From Hymenobacter frigidus (GTDB taxonomy: Bacteria > Bacteroidota > Bacteroidia > Cytophagales > Hymenobacteraceae), in assembly GCF_014640435.1 (NCBI RefSeq), contig NZ_BMGY01000010.1, positions 1-34,673 of the forward strand: 34,673 bases of DNA, given 5' to 3'. The position numbers and the translations under genes were made by a program. The notes beneath the pieces are model-generated. The model was not told the origin of the DNA. It saw only the letters and a program-made list of their open reading frames with translations, and searched no databases. Shown in pieces: positions 7,431-15,099 of this stretch (positions within the stretch are counted from its first letter, which is position 1; each line of letters begins with the position of its first letter).

Positions 7431-10400
7431 ATGCTTGATAAAATCATCCGCTTTGCCCTGCAGAACCGGCTGCTCCTGCTGGCCTTCGCGGCGGGCCTGC
7501 TCATTGCCGGCACCTACACGGCCCGCCAGCTGCCGGTCGACGTGCTGCCCGACCTCGACCGGCCCCGCGTCACGGTATTCCTGGAATCGCCGGGCATGGC
7601 GCCCGAGGAAGTGGAGGCCTTGGTCACGCTTCCCGTTGAAACGGCCCTGAACGGGGCCACCGGCGTTTCTGCGGTGCGCTCCAACTCCGCCATCGGCCTG
7701 GGGCTGGTGTTCGTGGAGTTCGATTACGGCACCGATATTTTCACGGCCCGCCAGATTGTGGCCGAGAAGCTGCAAACCGTGGGTGAGCAGCTGCCCACGG
7801 GCGTCACGCCGGTGCTGGGGCCTATTTCATCGGTCATGGGCCAGATTATGCTGGTGGGCATGTCGGTTTCAATTAAAAATGAAGGATTAAAAATTAAAAA
7901 TAATACCCCGGCTGGAGCCAATTCGCCAAGCTCCTCCTCTCTTTTGGAGAGGGGGTCGGGAGGTGAGGTTACCACCGCGGCCGACTTGCGCACCCTGGCC
8001 AACTACACCGTACGGCAGCGGCTGCTCAGCATTCCCGGCGTGGCCCAGGTCATTCCCATCGGCGGCGATAACCTGCAGTACCAGGTGCTGCTCGACATGC
8101 CGCGCCTCAATGCCGTGGGCGTGACCATTACGCAGGTGGAAGAGGCCCTGCGCCGCTCCAACCTCAATACTACCGGCAACTTTTTTGACCGCAACGGCTC
8201 CGAAGTCCTCATCCGCAACCTGGGCCGGCTGCGCTCGGTGGCGGATATTGAGAACATCATCGTCGGGTACCGCGAGAACTCGCCCATCACCGTGAAGCAG
8301 GTGGCCACCGTGGCCTTCGGGGCCCGCTTCAAACGCGGCGACGGCAGCGTGAACGGCAAGCCGGCCGTCATTCTCAGCATCGAAAAGCAGCCCGGCGCCG
8401 CCACCGTGGGCCTCACCGAAACCGTGGAAAAAGCCCTGACGGAGCTGCAGCCCTCGCTGCCAAAGGACGTGCAGGTGAACACCCGCCTGTTCAAGCAGGC
8501 CGACTTTATTGAGTCTTCGATTTCCAACGTGGAAGATGCCCTGCGCGACGGGGCCATCCTGGTCGTCATCGTGCTGTTTGCCTTCCTACTGAACGTACGC
8601 ACCACATTTATCTCGCTGGTGGCCATTCCGTTGTCCTTGCTCGTCACGGCGCTGGTGTTCCGGGCCGCCGGCATCAGCATCAATACCATGACGCTGGGCG
8701 GGCTGGCCATTGCCATTGGCGAGCTGGTGGACGATGCCATTGTGGACGTGGAAAACGTATTTCGCCGTCTGCGCGAAAACCAGGCCCTGCCCCAGCCCCG
8801 ACCGGCGCTGCAAGTCATCTATTCGGCCAGCTCCGAGGTGCGCAACTCCATCGTGTACGCCACCATTATTGTGGTGCTGGTGTTCCTGCCGCTGTTTGCG
8901 CTGGAAGGCATGGAAGGCCGCATTTTCGCGCCGCTCGGCATTGCCTACATCACGAGCATCGTGGCCTCGCTATTCGTGTCGCTCACTGTCACGCCGGTGC
9001 TGTGCTACTACCTGCTGCCGCGCATGAAGCAAATCCGGGAGGCCGAGCAGGAGGGCCGGCTCATTCGCTGGCTCAAGGGCCGGGACACGCGCCTGCTCAA
9101 CTGGGGCCTGCTGCACCCCAAGGCCGTGGTGGCCATTGCCGCGCTGCTCTTCGTAGCGGCCGCCGCGCTGGTGCCTTTCTTCGGCACGGAGTTTCTGCCG
9201 CCGTTCAACGAAGGCTCGCTCACGGTGAACTTCTCGGCCCCGGCCGGCACCTCCCTGGCCGAGTCGAACAAGCTCGGCACCCTGGGCGAACAGCAGATGC
9301 TGAAAATACCAGAGGTGGCCTACACGGCCCGCCGCACCGGCCGCGCTGAGCTCGACGAGCACGCCGAATCGGTGAACAACTCGGAAATTGAAGTGGCCTT
9401 CAAAACCGAAGAAGAGTTGAAAAAGGAAGGCCGAACCATGCGCAGCCGCGACGAAATCCTGGCCGACCTGCGCCAGCGGCTGGGGCTGATTTCGGGGGTG
9501 AACGTGAACATCGGCCAGCCCATTTCTCACCGCCTCGACCACCTGCTGAGTGGCGTGCGGGCGCAGGTGGCCATCAAGATTTTCGGCAATGACTTGCTGG
9601 AACTGCGCCGCTACGCCACCGAAATCCGCAACGCCGCCAGCACCGTGCCCGGCGTGGTAGACCTGCAAGTGGAGAAGCAGGTGCAGATTCCGCAGCTGCT
9701 GGTGCGCCCCCGCGACGCCGCGTTGCGCGCCTACGGGTTGGAGCGCGGCCAGGTAGTGGCCACGCTTCAAACGCTGTTTCAGGGCGAGGTGGTATCGCAG
9801 ATACTCGACGGCCAGAAACGCTTCGACCTCATCGTGAAGCTGCCCGAAGCGCAGCGCAGCGACGTGGCCACCATCGCCAACACCCGCATCGAAACGCCCA
9901 GCGGCGCCCTCATCCCCGTGAGCCAGGTGGCCGACGTGAGCTACGAGCCCGGCCCCAACACCGTGAACCACGAGAACACCCAGCGCCGCATCACCGTTTC
10001 GCTCAACGTGGCCGACCGCGACCTGGGCAGCACCGTGCAGGAGGTGCAGGCCCGCATTGCGCAGCAAGTGAAGCTGCCGGCCGGCTACTACCTCACCTAC
10101 GGCGGCCAGTTCGAGAGCCAGCAGTCGGCCGCCAGCAAGATTCTCTGGCTGAGCCTGTTTTCGCTGGCCGGCATCTTTCTGGTGCTGTTTTCGCACTTCA
10201 AGTCGCCGCTGCTGGTGGCCCAGATTATGCTCAACATTCCGCTGGCCCTCATTGGCTCGGTGGTGGCGGTGCTGCTCACGGGCGGCACGTTCAGCATCGC
10301 CTCGCTGGTGGGCTTCATCACGCTCACCGGCATCGCCTCGCGCAACGGCATCATGATGATTTCGCACTACATCCACCTCGTGGAGCACGAGGGCGAGCAG

Positions 10401-10745
10401 TTCGGCAAACCCATGATAATTCGCGGCTCGCTCGAACGCCTGGTGCCCGTGCTGATGACGGCCCTGGTGGCGGCCCTGGCCCTGGTGCCGCTCACGCTGG
10501 CCAAGGACGCGCCGGGCAAGGAAATTCTGTACCCCGTGGCTACCGTCATTCTCGGCGGCCTGCTCTCGTCCACCTTCCTCGACATCATCGTGACGCCCGT
10601 GGTGTTCTGGCTATTTGGCGAACGCGCCCTGGCCCAGTACCGTCGCGGCCACAACGAAGTGAGCCTCGATGCTAACCCCCAGGAACTCGACGCCCAGCCT
10701 CTGACGCCGCCCACCGACCTTCATCCGGCGCGGCCCGGCGTTTAA
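7431..10745 (+). CDS. cusA: HME-type RND heavy-metal efflux pump (CusA/CzcA family)
   Basis: A 1104-residue inner-membrane antiporter that uses the proton gradient to drive periplasmic metal into the channel. The first helix is LLLLAFAAGLLIAGTY. The diagnostic helix-4 motif IAIGELVDDAIVDVENVFRR lies at about residues 425-445, with the acidic residues of HME pumps. Two large periplasmic loops and a second six-helix bundle (about 900-1075) follow. The metal is inferred as Cu(I)/Ag(I) from neighbours; sequence alone does not exclude Co/Zn/Cd. It is about 35 residues longer than expected. An AT-rich repeat at about 7869-7970 is translated in frame as IKNEGLKIKNNTPAGAN...LLERGSGGEV within the first periplasmic domain, just before the conserved DLRTLANYTVRQRLLSIPGV. 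The frame remains open, so the pump may still work. Confidence 0.92.
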   Translation: MLDKIIRFALQNRLLLLAFAAGLLIAGTYTARQLPVDVLPDLDRPRVTVFLESPGMAPEEVEALVTLPVETALNGATGVSAVRSNSAIGLGLVFVEFDYGTDIFTARQIVAEKLQTVGEQLPTGVTPVLGPISSVMGQIMLVGMSVSIKNEGLKIKNNTPAGANSPSSSSLLERGSGGEVTTAADLRTLANYTVRQRLLSIPGVAQVIPIGGDNLQYQVLLDMPRLNAVGVTITQVEEALRRSNLNTTGNFFDRNGSEVLIRNLGRLRSVADIENIIVGYRENSPITVKQVATVAFGARFKRGDGSVNGKPAVILSIEKQPGAATVGLTETVEKALTELQPSLPKDVQVNTRLFKQADFIESSISNVEDALRDGAILVVIVLFAFLLNVRTTFISLVAIPLSLLVTALVFRAAGISINTMTLGGLAIAIGELVDDAIVDVENVFRRLRENQALPQPRPALQVIYSASSEVRNSIVYATIIVVLVFLPLFALEGMEGRIFAPLGIAYITSIVASLFVSLTVTPVLCYYLLPRMKQIREAEQEGRLIRWLKGRDTRLLNWGLLHPKAVVAIAALLFVAAAALVPFFGTEFLPPFNEGSLTVNFSAPAGTSLAESNKLGTLGEQQMLKIPEVAYTARRTGRAELDEHAESVNNSEIEVAFKTEEELKKEGRTMRSRDEILADLRQRLGLISGVNVNIGQPISHRLDHLLSGVRAQVAIKIFGNDLLELRRYATEIRNAASTVPGVVDLQVEKQVQIPQLLVRPRDAALRAYGLERGQVVATLQTLFQGEVVSQILDGQKRFDLIVKLPEAQRSDVATIANTRIETPSGALIPVSQVADVSYEPGPNTVNHENTQRRITVSLNVADRDLGSTVQEVQARIAQQVKLPAGYYLTYGGQFESQQSAASKILWLSLFSLAGIFLVLFSHFKSPLLVAQIMLNIPLALIGSVVAVLLTGGTFSIASLVGFITLTGIASRNGIMMISHYIHLVEHEGEQFGKPMIIRGSLERLVPVLMTALVAALALVPLTLAKDAPGKEILYPVATVILGGLLSSTFLDIIVTPVVFWLFGERALAQYRRGHNEVSLDANPQELDAQPLTPPTDLHPARPGV
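7869..7970 (+). repeat. AT-rich plus hairpin repeat inserted in frame in the RND gene
   Basis: About 102 bases unlike the surrounding gene: an ATTAAAAAT-type AT-rich stretch (7869-7905) followed by a segment with the palindromic CCTCTCTTTTGGAGAGG. Its length is a multiple of three and it has no stop in this frame. The AT-rich part resembles the repeat upstream of the channel gene (4345-4445). Confidence 0.65.
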
Positions 10746-10857
10746 AATTGCCCGAATTACAGGGGCTGTTTGCCCGAATGCTACCCGAACCCACCGGTTA
10801 AAAGTGCGTTAGCTAAGAAGGCATTAATCGTTTTGCTCAAACTAAACTTCCTTTCCC

Positions 10858-11193
10858 ATGCACACCCAAAACCAAGCCCTCCTCGACGCCCTCAACGCCT
10901 GCATCGCGGCCTGCGAGCACTGCGCCACCGCCTGCCTCAAAGAAGAGGATGTGAAGATGATGGCCCGCTGCATCAGTATCGACCGCGACTGCGCCGACAT
11001 CTGTGCCCTGACTGCCCGCTTCGTGGCCCGCGATTCGGAGCACGCCCAGCACGTGATGCGCGAATGCGCCGAAATCTGTAAAATCTGCGGCGACGAGTGC
11101 GAGAAGCACGCGGCCCACATGCCGCATTGCAAGGAGTGCGCCGAGGCTTGCCGCCGTTGCGAGCAGGCGTGCCGCACGGCCATGGTTGCTTAG
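10858..11193 (+). CDS. Four-helix-bundle copper-storage protein (Csp/DUF326-like)
   Basis: A 111-residue protein with 16 cysteines arranged along amphipathic helices in CxxxC, CxxC and similar spacings (NACIAACEHCATAC, DCADICA, ECAEICKICGDEC, HCKECAEACRRCEQAC). This is the pattern of the Cys-lined four-helix bundle of copper storage proteins (Csp), which hold many Cu(I) ions in the core. No signal peptide is present, so it would act in the cytosol and buffer copper that escapes the efflux pump. It follows the RND gene after 112 bases and ends at a strong bidirectional terminator, so it is the last gene of the copper island. Confidence 0.85.
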   Translation: MHTQNQALLDALNACIAACEHCATACLKEEDVKMMARCISIDRDCADICALTARFVARDSEHAQHVMRECAEICKICGDECEKHAAHMPHCKECAEACRRCEQACRTAMVA

Positions 11194-11208
11194 GCTCATT
11201 ATATCAGC

Positions 11209-11245
11209 AAAAAGCCGGCTTGGGAGCTCCCAAGCCGGCTTTTTG
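11209..11245. terminator. Bidirectional terminator between convergent genes
   Basis: AAAAAGCCGGCTTGGGA pairs perfectly with TCCCAAGCCGGCTTTTT around a two-base centre. A-run and T-run flank it, so it can end both the copper-storage gene (+) and the YeiH-type gene (-). Confidence 0.92.
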
Positions 11246-11246
11246 G

Positions 11247-12314
11247 CTATACGGCTTGCAAAATCACGTAAAGCGAAGCCGTCGAAATCACCGCCCACAG
11301 CACCACCCCCAGCACAAAGGGCCGGGCCCCTACCGCCTTCAGCACGGCGGCCGATAAGCCCGCGCCGATGAAAAACAGCGTCACCGTCAGGCCGATTTTG
11401 GCCAGGGCCACCAGCAACGGAGCCAGGGGCCGCACGGCCGGCACAAAGGTGTTGACCAGCATCGCCAGGATGAAGCCGACGATGAAATAAGGCAGTTTCA
11501 CTTTCACGCCCTGCTGCTTGAACAGCAGGGCCGTGCCCAGGGAAATTGGGATAATCCAGAGGGCGCGGGCGAGCTTCACGGTGGTGGCCACTTGAAGGGC
11601 CTGGTCGCCGTAGGCCGCTGCCGCCCCCACCACTGAGGACGTATCATGAATGGCAATGGCGCACCAGAGGCCAAACTGGTTCTGCGTCATGGCCAGCGCG
11701 TGGCCGATGGGCGGAAATGCAAACAGCGCAATGGCATTGAGCACGAACACCGTGCCCAGCGCTACCGATATTTCTTCGTCCTTGGCCCGCAGCACCGGCC
11801 CCACTGCTGCAATGGCGCTGCCCCCGCAAATAGCAGTGCCACAAGAAATAAGGTGCACCACATGGCGGCCCAGCCCCAACCACCTGCCCACGAAATATCC
11901 CAAAATCAGGGTGCCGAAAATAGACACTACCGTAAATAGAACGCCCTCCTTGCCGGCCGCCACCGCCGCGTGCGCATTCATGCCGAAACCCAGCCCAACC
12001 ACTGAGTACTGCAGCAGCTTGGCCGTGAGCTTTTTGGTTTGCGCGACGAAGGGATTGCCCAGCACCTGCGCCAATACCAGCCCCAGGGCCAGCGCCACGG
12101 GCGGCGAAGCCCACGGCGTGAGGCAGAACACCAGCAGCAGCCCAAACACCACTTGCCGCAACGTAACCGGGCGCCCCAGCACCATATGCGGCGCGTGAAA
12201 ATGCCGCCGGAAACCGGTGATTTCAGGCTGATTATCAGCCTTGGTAGCGACGGGACCGGACGTGGGTGTGAACAGAACGGGATGAGATACGAGAAGGACG
12301 CTTAAGTCCCTCAA
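11247..12314 (-). CDS. YeiH/UPF0324-family transporter (putative sulfate exporter)
   Basis: A membrane protein with about ten helices. The family signature is clear: SCGTAICGGSAIAAVGPVL around residue 160, then HDTSSVVGAAAAYG and an LFFIGAGLS helix near the C-terminus. YeiH proteins are annotated as putative sulfate or sulfonate-linked exporters; the substrate here is unproven. The start is uncertain. The longest frame (355 residues) begins with a TTG at 12314; the first ATG is at 12185 and would leave 312 residues with the first helix (VVFGLLLVFCLTP) intact. A LysR-type gene ends about 60 bases upstream on the same strand, as is common for this family. Confidence 0.85.
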   Translation of the reverse strand: MRDLSVLLVSHPVLFTPTSGPVATKADNQPEITGFRRHFHAPHMVLGRPVTLRQVVFGLLLVFCLTPWASPPVALALGLVLAQVLGNPFVAQTKKLTAKLLQYSVVGLGFGMNAHAAVAAGKEGVLFTVVSIFGTLILGYFVGRWLGLGRHVVHLISCGTAICGGSAIAAVGPVLRAKDEEISVALGTVFVLNAIALFAFPPIGHALAMTQNQFGLWCAIAIHDTSSVVGAAAAYGDQALQVATTVKLARALWIIPISLGTALLFKQQGVKVKLPYFIVGFILAMLVNTFVPAVRPLAPLLVALAKIGLTVTLFFIGAGLSAAVLKAVGARPFVLGVVLWAVISTASLYVILQAV

Positions 12315-12373
12315 ATTTACGGCTCTCCCCTTCCATTTAGTAATCCCAAAAGGTTATTCCGAATTACCAGAAG

Positions 12374-13285
12374 TTATAATGTGGTTACAAAGTGGCTCTG
12401 CGCGAAAGTCAGAAACCGCTGGGCCAGGCGCGACAGCGGTTGCCCCTGCACCCACACGGCCTCGAATTGCCGGGGCAGATGCAGGTCGGCTACAGGCACT
12501 ATTTCCAAGGCTCCAGCGGCCAGCTCCCGCACCAGGGCCCGGCGCGAGACAAAGCCCAACGCCGTCGGCGAGGCTTCGAGGTAGGCCTTGATGGCTTCGG
12601 TATTGTCGAAATAAAACACCACCCGCAGCTCGCTGAGCTTGATTTTGAAGGCGCGCAGGGCAAACTCCAGCACTTCCAGCGTACCCGAGCCCCGCTCCCG
12701 CAGTACCAGCGGGCAGGCCAGGGCTTCGGCCAGCGGCAGCGGTTGGACGGCCGGCCCGGCCGGGGTAGCGCGGCGCACCGCCACCAGCTCATCGGGCAGC
12801 AGCAGCTCGTAGTGCAGGTCGCGGCTTTTCGAGCGGCCTTCCACGAAGCCCAGGTCCAGCTCGCCGCGCAGCAGGGCTTCGGCAATGTGCTCCGAATTGG
12901 CGTTGAGCAGCGAGAGCTGCACCTTGGGGTAGCGCGCCTGGAAGGCGGGCAGCAGGCCGGGCAGCACGTATTGGGCCAGCGTGGTGCTGGCTCCCAGGCG
13001 CAGACGGCCGGCGGCTTCGTCGGGGTCGCGCAGGGCGTGGAGCTGGTCTTCGAGTTGCTGGGCGGCGGCGGCCACGGCTTCGGCGTGGACTTGCAGCAGC
13101 CGGCCCGCTTCGGTGAGGGCCACGCGGTTGCCGCGCCGCGCCAGCAGGCGCTGGCCGTACTGGGTTTCCAGCTCCCGAATGTGCTTGGTGACGGCTGGCT
13201 GCGTGATAAACAGCCCTTGCGCGGCTTTGGTGAAGCTCAGGTGCTGGGCCACGGCCTGGAATACGCGAAGGCGAAAATCGGACAT
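12374..13285 (-). CDS. LysR-family transcriptional regulator
   Basis: A 303-residue regulator. The ATG at 13285 gives MSDFRLRVFQAVAQHLSFTK, the usual LysR N-terminus; a longer frame adds 12 unlikely residues. The winged helix-turn-helix covers residues 1-60 (SFTKAAQGLFITQPAVTKHI). A helical linker and a two-lobe effector-binding domain follow (LRLGASTTLAQYVLPGLLPAF at about 95, DLGFVEGRSKS, LVLRERGSGT, GFVSRRALV). The effector lobe resembles the CysB/YeiE/CbbR-type group that responds to sulfur or related metabolites. It probably controls the adjacent YeiH-type transporter. Effector identity is not visible from sequence. Confidence 0.9.
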   Translation of the reverse strand: MSDFRLRVFQAVAQHLSFTKAAQGLFITQPAVTKHIRELETQYGQRLLARRGNRVALTEAGRLLQVHAEAVAAAAQQLEDQLHALRDPDEAAGRLRLGASTTLAQYVLPGLLPAFQARYPKVQLSLLNANSEHIAEALLRGELDLGFVEGRSKSRDLHYELLLPDELVAVRRATPAGPAVQPLPLAEALACPLVLRERGSGTLEVLEFALRAFKIKLSELRVVFYFDNTEAIKAYLEASPTALGFVSRRALVRELAAGALEIVPVADLHLPRQFEAVWVQGQPLSRLAQRFLTFAQSHFVTTL

Positions 13286-13321
13286 GCCGCCAAGGTACAG
13301 GCGACAGCGGCAACGAGCCAA

Positions 13322-13768
13322 TTACAGCGGTTTTTCGGTTAGTATACAGCATGTAGAGACGCGACCCTTCGCGGCTCCAAGACCGCGCCGTTCCCATCAG
13401 ACCGTTCAACGCCCAGAAAACCGCTCTAGCTGCAATAGCCAAGCCCCACGCGGCTACCTGCTGAACTGATGTTGCGCAGTCGTTGGGTGGGTTTGGCCGT
13501 TTAGTACGTCCGTGATGAGTTGCACGCTGGACCAGTACACGGATTATGTGGGGGAACTGTGCAGCCCGAGGCTGACCGCTGCAACGGTCAGCCTCTTTTT
13601 TTGCCCGGCCGCGGGGGATTTTGGCTGGCGCGGCGGCACTCGTTTGGCCCGGGACTTTCAGGTTAGGCAGCGCCGCCCGTACTTTGCGGCCCGAGCACCC
13701 GCGTTGGGGGGCTTGGCTTTCCCTTGCATTTCCTTGCCCACCGCGGCCCTGCCGCACAACTCCTTATT
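13322..13768. other. Intergenic region with candidate small RNA
   Basis: No credible protein gene was seen. It contains a strong + strand terminator at 13568-13602 with no coding gene before it on that strand. The sequence between about 13460 and 13567 could therefore be a small RNA. A TACTTTG at 13680-13686, close to TAnnTTTG, is the likely -7 box of the aldolase gene. Confidence 0.45.
13568..13602 (+). terminator. Orphan Rho-independent terminator
   Basis: GAGGCTGACCG (13568-13578) pairs perfectly with CGGTCAGCCTC (13585-13595) around CTGCAA and is followed by seven T. The nearest + strand gene upstream is more than 2 kb away, behind another terminator. Confidence 0.88.
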
Positions 13769-14854
13769 ATGGCTGAACAAACCCTTACCGGCCTGCGGGC
13801 CGGCGTGCTGCACGGCGACGAAGTGCAGGCCCTCTTCCAGCACGCCAAAGCCCACGCCTACGCGCTGCCCGCCGTGAACGTGACCGGCACCAACACCGTG
13901 AACGCCGTGCTCGAAACCGCCAAAGCGGTGAACTCGCCGGTGATGGTTCAGTTTTCGAACGGCGGCGCGCAGTTCTTCGCCGGCAAGTCGGTGAGCAACG
14001 ACGGCCAGCGGGCCAGCATCGCGGGCGGTATTTCGGGGGCCTACCACGTCCACCACATGGCCGCGCTCTACGATGTGCCCGTAGTGCTGCACACCGACCA
14101 CGCCGCCAAAAAGCTCCTGCCCTGGATTGACGGCCTGCTCGATGCCGGCGAGAAATACTACCAGACGCACGGCCAGCCGCTCTACAGCTCGCACATGCTC
14201 GACTTGTCGGAAGAGCCGATTGAGGAGAACATCGAAATCTGCAAGCGCTACCTCGAACGCATGGCCAAAATCGGCATGACGCTCGAAATTGAGCTCGGTG
14301 TGACCGGCGGCGAAGAAGACGGCGTGGACAACTCCGACGTGGACAGCTCCAAGCTCTACACCCAGCCCGAGGAAGTGGCCTACGCCTACGAGCAGCTGAG
14401 CGCCATCAGCCCACGCTTCACCATCGCGGCGGCGTTCGGCAACGTGCACGGCGTGTACAAGCCCGGCAACGTGAAGCTGCAGCCCAAAATCCTGCACAAC
14501 TCGCAGGAGTTCCTGCGCCAGAAGCACAACATCGCCGAGGTGCTGCCCATTGACTTCGTATTCCACGGCGGCTCGGGCTCGTCGCAGGAAGAAATCCGCG
14601 AAGCCATCAGCTACGGCGCCATCAAGATGAACATCGACACCGACCTGCAGTGGGCGTTGTGGGAAGGCATCAAGGATTACTACGTGAAGAACGAAGGCTT
14701 CCTGCAGGGCCAGATTGGCAACCCCACCGGGGCCGATTCGCCCAACAAGAAGTACTACGACCCGCGTGTGTGGCTGCGCAAAGGCGAAGAAACCTTCATG
14801 GCCCGTTTGAAGCAGGCCTTCGAGGATTTGAACTGCCTCAACCGCCGGTTCTAG
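13769..14854 (+). CDS. fbaA: Fructose-bisphosphate aldolase, class II
   Basis: A 361-residue cytosolic zinc enzyme that cleaves fructose-1,6-bisphosphate to glyceraldehyde-3-phosphate and dihydroxyacetone phosphate in glycolysis and gluconeogenesis. Its length matches FbaA-type class IIA aldolases. Visible signatures are LPAVNVTGTNTVNAVLETA (substrate loop), VVLHTDHAAKKLLPW (first zinc histidine and catalytic Asp), YSSHMLDLSEEP, the ELGVTGGEEDGVDNS loop, AAFGNVHGVYKPGN, FHGGSGSS and KMNIDTDLQWA (phosphate binding). The ATG at 13769 was chosen because the family begins a few residues before this point; an ATG 45 bases earlier adds unrelated sequence. It is a single-gene unit with its own terminator. 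Confidence 0.96.
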   Translation: MAEQTLTGLRAGVLHGDEVQALFQHAKAHAYALPAVNVTGTNTVNAVLETAKAVNSPVMVQFSNGGAQFFAGKSVSNDGQRASIAGGISGAYHVHHMAALYDVPVVLHTDHAAKKLLPWIDGLLDAGEKYYQTHGQPLYSSHMLDLSEEPIEENIEICKRYLERMAKIGMTLEIELGVTGGEEDGVDNSDVDSSKLYTQPEEVAYAYEQLSAISPRFTIAAAFGNVHGVYKPGNVKLQPKILHNSQEFLRQKHNIAEVLPIDFVFHGGSGSSQEEIREAISYGAIKMNIDTDLQWALWEGIKDYYVKNEGFLQGQIGNPTGADSPNKKYYDPRVWLRKGEETFMARLKQAFEDLNCLNRRF

Positions 14855-14871
14855 TTCGGGCGGAGCGGGAC

Positions 14872-14910
14872 TGTCATTACCAGGCGCAGCCGAAGTAATC
14901 CGTCCTGTTC
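14872..14910. repeat. Dispersed REP-like sequence (variant)
   Basis: TGTCATTACCAGGCGCAGCC followed by GAAGTAATCCGTCC is a variant of the short dispersed repeats that recur in this window (see 23637, 29101, 29553 and 32332). It lies between the aldolase stop and its terminator. Confidence 0.5.
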
Positions 14911-14924
14911 TCCGCGACCAACCC

Positions 14925-14975
14925 AATAATGCGATAAGCCCTGATACCCGCAACGGTGTCAGGGCTTATTATTGT
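14925..14975 (+). terminator. Terminator of the aldolase gene
   Basis: ATAAGCCCTGATACC (14934-14948) pairs with GGTGTCAGGGCTTAT (14955-14969) with one T-G pair. Flanking AAT/ATT extends the stem and a short T-rich end follows. Confidence 0.82.
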
Positions 14976-15078
14976 CGAAGCATTCTAACTTATTCTTAGT
15001 CAGCAGCTTATTACACTACCCAAAGAGACCGCACCCACTATTCCGGTTTTGCCTGACTGATAGAATTTTTCCTTTCGG

Positions 15079-15099
15079 CGCGCGTAAGCGCGTATTTTT
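15079..15099 (+). promoter_or_regulatory. Small GTAA-loop hairpin plus T-run just before a start codon
   Basis: CGCGC (15079-15083) and GCGCG (15088-15092) close a GTAA tetraloop, followed by TATTTTT and then the ATG at 15100. It could be a leader structure limiting translation, or a weak attenuator. No ribosome site is visible besides it. Confidence 0.4.

Noticed and set aside
6263..7513. Minus-strand open frame of 416 residues opposite the adaptor gene
   Set aside because: Low-complexity composition (His/Gly/Ala), no signal or motif, and exact overlap with a clear adaptor gene.
8970..10388. Long open frame (472 residues) on the minus strand opposite the RND pump gene
   Set aside because: It is Gly/His/Ala-rich with no domain and lies antisense to a strongly conserved gene; long antisense frames are expected in GC-rich DNA.
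12392..13342. Plus-strand open frame of 316 residues opposite the LysR gene
   Set aside because: Antisense of a clear LysR-type regulator, with Gln/Gly/Arg-rich low-complexity translation.
13658..14953. Minus-strand open frame of 431 residues opposite the aldolase gene
   Set aside because: The + strand is an unmistakable class II aldolase; the antisense translation has no recognisable feature.
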